DNA of 14,290 nucleotides, taken from the NCBI GenBank assembly GCA_018830925.1, contig JAHJRK010000070.1, forward strand, positions 1 through 14,290, given 5' to 3'. This DNA is from Pseudomonadota bacterium (GTDB lineage Bacteria > Desulfobacterota > Desulfobacteria > Desulfobacterales > RPRI01). Below the pieces are notes generated by a model that saw only the letters and a program-made list of their open reading frames with translations, was not told the origin of the DNA and ran no database searches. The translations under genes were made by a program, and so were the position numbers. Of this stretch, positions 12,276 to 14,290 are shown piece by piece. Numbering within the stretch: the first letter of the stretch is position 1; every line of letters begins with the position of its first letter.

Positions 12276-13163
12276 ATGAAATTTGAAAAAATACTCTTTC
12301 ATACCAGGTTCAGAGAGATGGCTTTAAGCGCTCTTGAGGCGATGCTTGATCTTACACAAGTAGGTCTTAAAGAAGTAGTCCTTGTACATGTTATCGATAG
12401 GGAAAAAGTGGCCTTTGTTCCTTATGGCGGATACATGAAGGAAAAAGAGGCGGAGATCAAGAAGAAAGCGAGGGACCGCTTTGAACAATGGCAGGCAGTT
12501 CTTGCGAAAAAAGGCGTAAAAAGCAAAATTTATATTCAGGTGGGCGTTCCGAATGCCGTGATTCTTGACATCGCCGGTAAGGAAAAAGTTGATATGATCG
12601 TGGCGGGCAGAAAGAAACGCACGCTCTTTGAAAAAGTCTATGTTGGCACCCACTTGCTGGATCTCATTCGCCGAAGCCCGATCCCTATCCTGATGGACAA
12701 ATACATGGCCGAGTACGAAATAGACGGAAAGATATTAACCCGCGTCAACGAACATATTTTTGACCGGCCGATGCTGGCCACGGACTGGTCATCGCCTTCC
12801 TCCAATGCGGTTGATGCCCTGAAAGGCCTTAACGGACTTGCAACCGATGTTATAGTTGTTCATAACATCGGCGTAAAAATATCCAAGGCGATGAGCCCGG
12901 CACAGTTGCAGGAGCTGAAAACAGAAAGCCGCAGGCGACTGAAAGAGTATTGCAGGCGGCTAACTGAAGCCGGCCTTAATTCGGAATCTCATCTCTCTTC
13001 CGGACGTACCGCTCACGAAATCATAGATCTTTCACGCAAGTACAATTCCTCAATGATTGTTCTTGGCAGAACAGGGAAGGACTGGCTGAGCGAGTACTGG
13101 CTGGGCGGTGTTTCTCACCGTGTTGCGGAAAACTCGGAACTGCCGGTTTTACTGATCCCGTAA
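12276..13163 (+). CDS. Tandem universal stress protein (two UspA domains)
   Basis: This cytoplasmic protein has 295 residues in two UspA-fold halves, about 1-145 and 163-295. The second half ends in the ATP-binding-type pattern GRTGKDWLSEYWLGGVSHRV, close to the family GxxGx9G(S/T) motif but with Gly where Ser/Thr is usual. The first half has GRKKRTLFEKVYVGT, lacking the second glycine, so only the C-terminal half looks likely to bind nucleotide. Tandem Usp proteins often accompany transporters and are thought to modulate them or sense stress; this one lies downstream of a sodium/proton antiporter but is separated from it by about 300 bp of repeats. AGGCAGGTG precedes the ATG by 5 nt. Confidence 0.9.
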   Translation: MKFEKILFHTRFREMALSALEAMLDLTQVGLKEVVLVHVIDREKVAFVPYGGYMKEKEAEIKKKARDRFEQWQAVLAKKGVKSKIYIQVGVPNAVILDIAGKEKVDMIVAGRKKRTLFEKVYVGTHLLDLIRRSPIPILMDKYMAEYEIDGKILTRVNEHIFDRPMLATDWSSPSSNAVDALKGLNGLATDVIVVHNIGVKISKAMSPAQLQELKTESRRRLKEYCRRLTEAGLNSESHLSSGRTAHEIIDLSRKYNSSMIVLGRTGKDWLSEYWLGGVSHRVAENSELPVLLIP

Positions 13164-13280
13164 ATTCCGTTGAGTTTGTTTTTTATTGACAAGAATTATA
13201 AATTAAAATATTTGATGCAAATTAATAAATATAATTCGTTGTCTTGCACGACAACATCAACAACAACATATGAGGATATA

Positions 13281-13697
13281 ATGAACCTAAATTTCAGATT
13301 GTTTATGGTTGGATTTATGGCATTGATGTGGCTTTCGACTTCAGTTTATGCAGAATCTCTTACGGCTCCGGAACTGGTTGTTCCCAAAGACAAGGCCAAA
13401 AATCAGGTACTGACTACATTATTGAAATGGAAACCGGTGCCGGGCGCAAAAAGTTACAGGATTTTTGTGTCGGGTTCGGCCGACAGCCTGAAAAATCTGG
13501 TGCCGGGCGCAGCATGCAAAGATTGTTTAGTGGATGAAAAATCAGATATTCCGTCCTATCAGATTCCCCCAAAACGTTTTAAAAAGGATATTCCGTATTT
13601 CTGGACTGTTCGGGCAGTCAGCGGTACCGAAGAAGGGCCTATTGCTGCTATTCGCTCATATACAATGGCATCGACATTTTTCATGGACATGGATTGA
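13281..13697 (+). CDS. Small exported protein with fibronectin type III-like domain
   Basis: This 138-residue protein has a clear signal peptide (residues 1-24: short basic N-terminus, hydrophobic core, VYA before the predicted cut). The mature part (about 28-130) has the pattern of one FN3-like domain: APELVVPKDK, LLKWKPVPGAKSYRIFVSGS, then PYFWTVRAVSG and a final IRSYT strand. This domain is usually used for binding or as a spacer in surface and periplasmic proteins. A CKDC pair at about residues 86-89 could form a disulfide. The ATG at 13281 has GAGG 7 nt upstream; an in-frame start at 13170 adds a region with no signal peptide and is rejected. It follows the UspA gene by 117 nt; no partner is evident. 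Specific role unknown. Confidence 0.78.
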   Translation: MNLNFRLFMVGFMALMWLSTSVYAESLTAPELVVPKDKAKNQVLTTLLKWKPVPGAKSYRIFVSGSADSLKNLVPGAACKDCLVDEKSDIPSYQIPPKRFKKDIPYFWTVRAVSGTEEGPIAAIRSYTMASTFFMDMD

Positions 13698-13730
13698 TGA
13701 GTATAATCACATTTAAAAAGAAGTATTGAT

Positions 13731-13757
13731 GTCATGCCTGAGTTGATCCGGCATGAC
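13731..13757. repeat. 8-bp hairpin after the FN3-like gene
   Basis: GTCATGCC (13731-13738) pairs with GGCATGAC (13750-13757) around an 11-nt loop. No U-tract follows, so its role as terminator is uncertain. Confidence 0.45.
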
Positions 13758-13801
13758 TAAATAATCGGAATTTCCCCAGCCAAAGATAAACGGGACTTTT
13801 A

Positions 13802-13844
13802 GTACCCCCTTGAAGGGTACTCTTTTCAGTGCCCCCTTGAGGGG
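13802..13844. repeat. Inverted copies of the repeat found upstream of the UspA gene
   Basis: On the minus strand this reads as two units related to those at 12191-12243: CCCCTCAAGGGGG, CACTG, AAAAGAG, then TACCCTTCAAGGGGGTAC. The UspA and FN3-like genes therefore lie between oppositely oriented copies of one repeat family. Confidence 0.65.
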
Positions 13845-13879
13845 CAGAAAAACGCATGAAATAATCTCTTACTGCCAAG

Positions 13880-14122
13880 TCAGAGCTTCAGAAGGTTTAC
13901 AACCGGCGTGATAATCATCTCTATAAATAAATAGGCAATCAATCCAATTACAATGACAATAACCGACATGAAGAAAATCTGGTTTGTCCGGCCCTTATTT
14001 TTATCCTTTGAATCGTAAAAAAGCTGTTTACCGCAGAGTCGGCACCAGTTGGAGCGCTGCTGGCTCATAAACCGGTTGCCGCATTCACAGGTTATTTCTT
14101 TAGGCGGAAGAGGTGAGTTCAC
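13880..14122 (-). CDS. Small zinc-ribbon membrane protein
   Basis: This 80-residue protein has a zinc-ribbon-like N-terminus with Cys12, Cys14, Cys27 and Cys30 (CECGN and WCRLCGK), a short basic linker, and one membrane helix at about 50-75 (IFFMSVIVIVIGLIAYLFIE). The start is a GTG supported by AAAGGAG 7 nt upstream on the minus strand. Proteins of this plan are common and poorly understood; no function is proposed. It lies 61 nt downstream of another minus-strand gene and may share its transcript. Confidence 0.75.
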   Translation of the reverse strand: MNSPLPPKEITCECGNRFMSQQRSNWCRLCGKQLFYDSKDKNKGRTNQIFFMSVIVIVIGLIAYLFIEMIITPVVNLLKL

Positions 14123-14183
14123 GTTTCAACTCCTTTGTGTATCAAATTTGTTATGACGGTCCACTTTCAATCAATCTTTTCAG

Positions 14184-14288
14184 TTACAGAATTTCTTTTC
14201 CATTTTCATCGAATTTTCTCGGTTCGTGTGCTTTGAAATATTCGGATGTATCTTTGGTTAATAGATAATAAGTGCTTAATCCGAAAAG
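14184..14288 (-). CDS. C-terminal end of an unidentified protein (start beyond window)
   Basis: On the minus strand a frame is open from the window edge to a TAA at 14184-14186 and encodes 34 residues that look like a true protein tail: LFGLSTYYLLTKDTSEYFKA, then a charged end (EPRKFDENGKEIL). The first part is hydrophobic enough to be the end of a membrane helix. The other frames have low-complexity or stop-rich translations. The family is not recognised. It is upstream of the zinc-ribbon gene on the same strand. Confidence 0.5.
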   Translation of the reverse strand, partial: LFGLSTYYLLTKDTSEYFKAHEPRKFDENGKEIL

Positions 14289-14290
14289 GA

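Overview
The window looks like chromosomal DNA from a moderately AT-rich Gram-negative bacterium, most likely a member of the Desulfobacterota (a Desulfobacterales-like sulfate reducer or relative). This is an inference from three things: an MglA-type small GTPase next to DUF4388/PATAN, TPR and PilZ proteins; an NhaD-type antiporter followed by a tandem UspA protein; and a high density of small dispersed palindromic repeats. No rRNA, tRNA or CRISPR array was seen.

Layout. Positions 1-606 hold the 3' third of uvrC, convergent with a complete malate dehydrogenase gene (781-1716, minus); a complex palindromic element lies between them. Then comes a plus-strand signalling block: a TPR protein with a possible PilZ-like C-terminus (2125-3090), an MglA-like GTPase (3227-3838) and a DUF4388 protein with two cyclic-nucleotide-binding-like domains (3843-5021). 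A tightly packed second unit follows: a canonical PilZ protein (5187-5543), purC (5544-6434, start directly abutting the pilZ stop) and a ParB-like protein (6431-7447, ATGA overlap with purC).

The middle is accessory DNA. An IS110-family element (about 7661-9298, transposase on the minus strand, 7715-9082) has a roughly 200-nt structured leader that is a good candidate for its bridge/seek RNA, and it is bracketed by a 14-bp inverted repeat. Downstream are a 64-residue HEAT-like small protein (9640-9834), a strong intrinsic terminator, a MITE-like element with perfect 13-bp inverted ends (9982-10143) and further repeat-like DNA.

The right part holds an NhaD-like sodium/proton antiporter (10498-11973), a cruciform-like repeat of about 196 bp, a tandem UspA protein (12276-13163) and a small exported FN3-like protein (13281-13697). 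The last two sit between inverted copies of a short C/G-rich repeat. The window ends with two minus-strand genes: a zinc-ribbon membrane protein (13880-14122) and the 3' end of an unidentified gene (14184-14290).

Functionally, the most coherent theme is second-messenger and GTPase signalling (MglA-like, PATAN/cNBD and PilZ), probably tied to polarity, pili or surface behaviour. A separate ion-homeostasis/stress pair (antiporter plus UspA) lies to the right. The most promising items for follow-up are the IS110 guide-RNA candidate and the GTPase/PATAN-cNBD cluster, which has no visible MglB.
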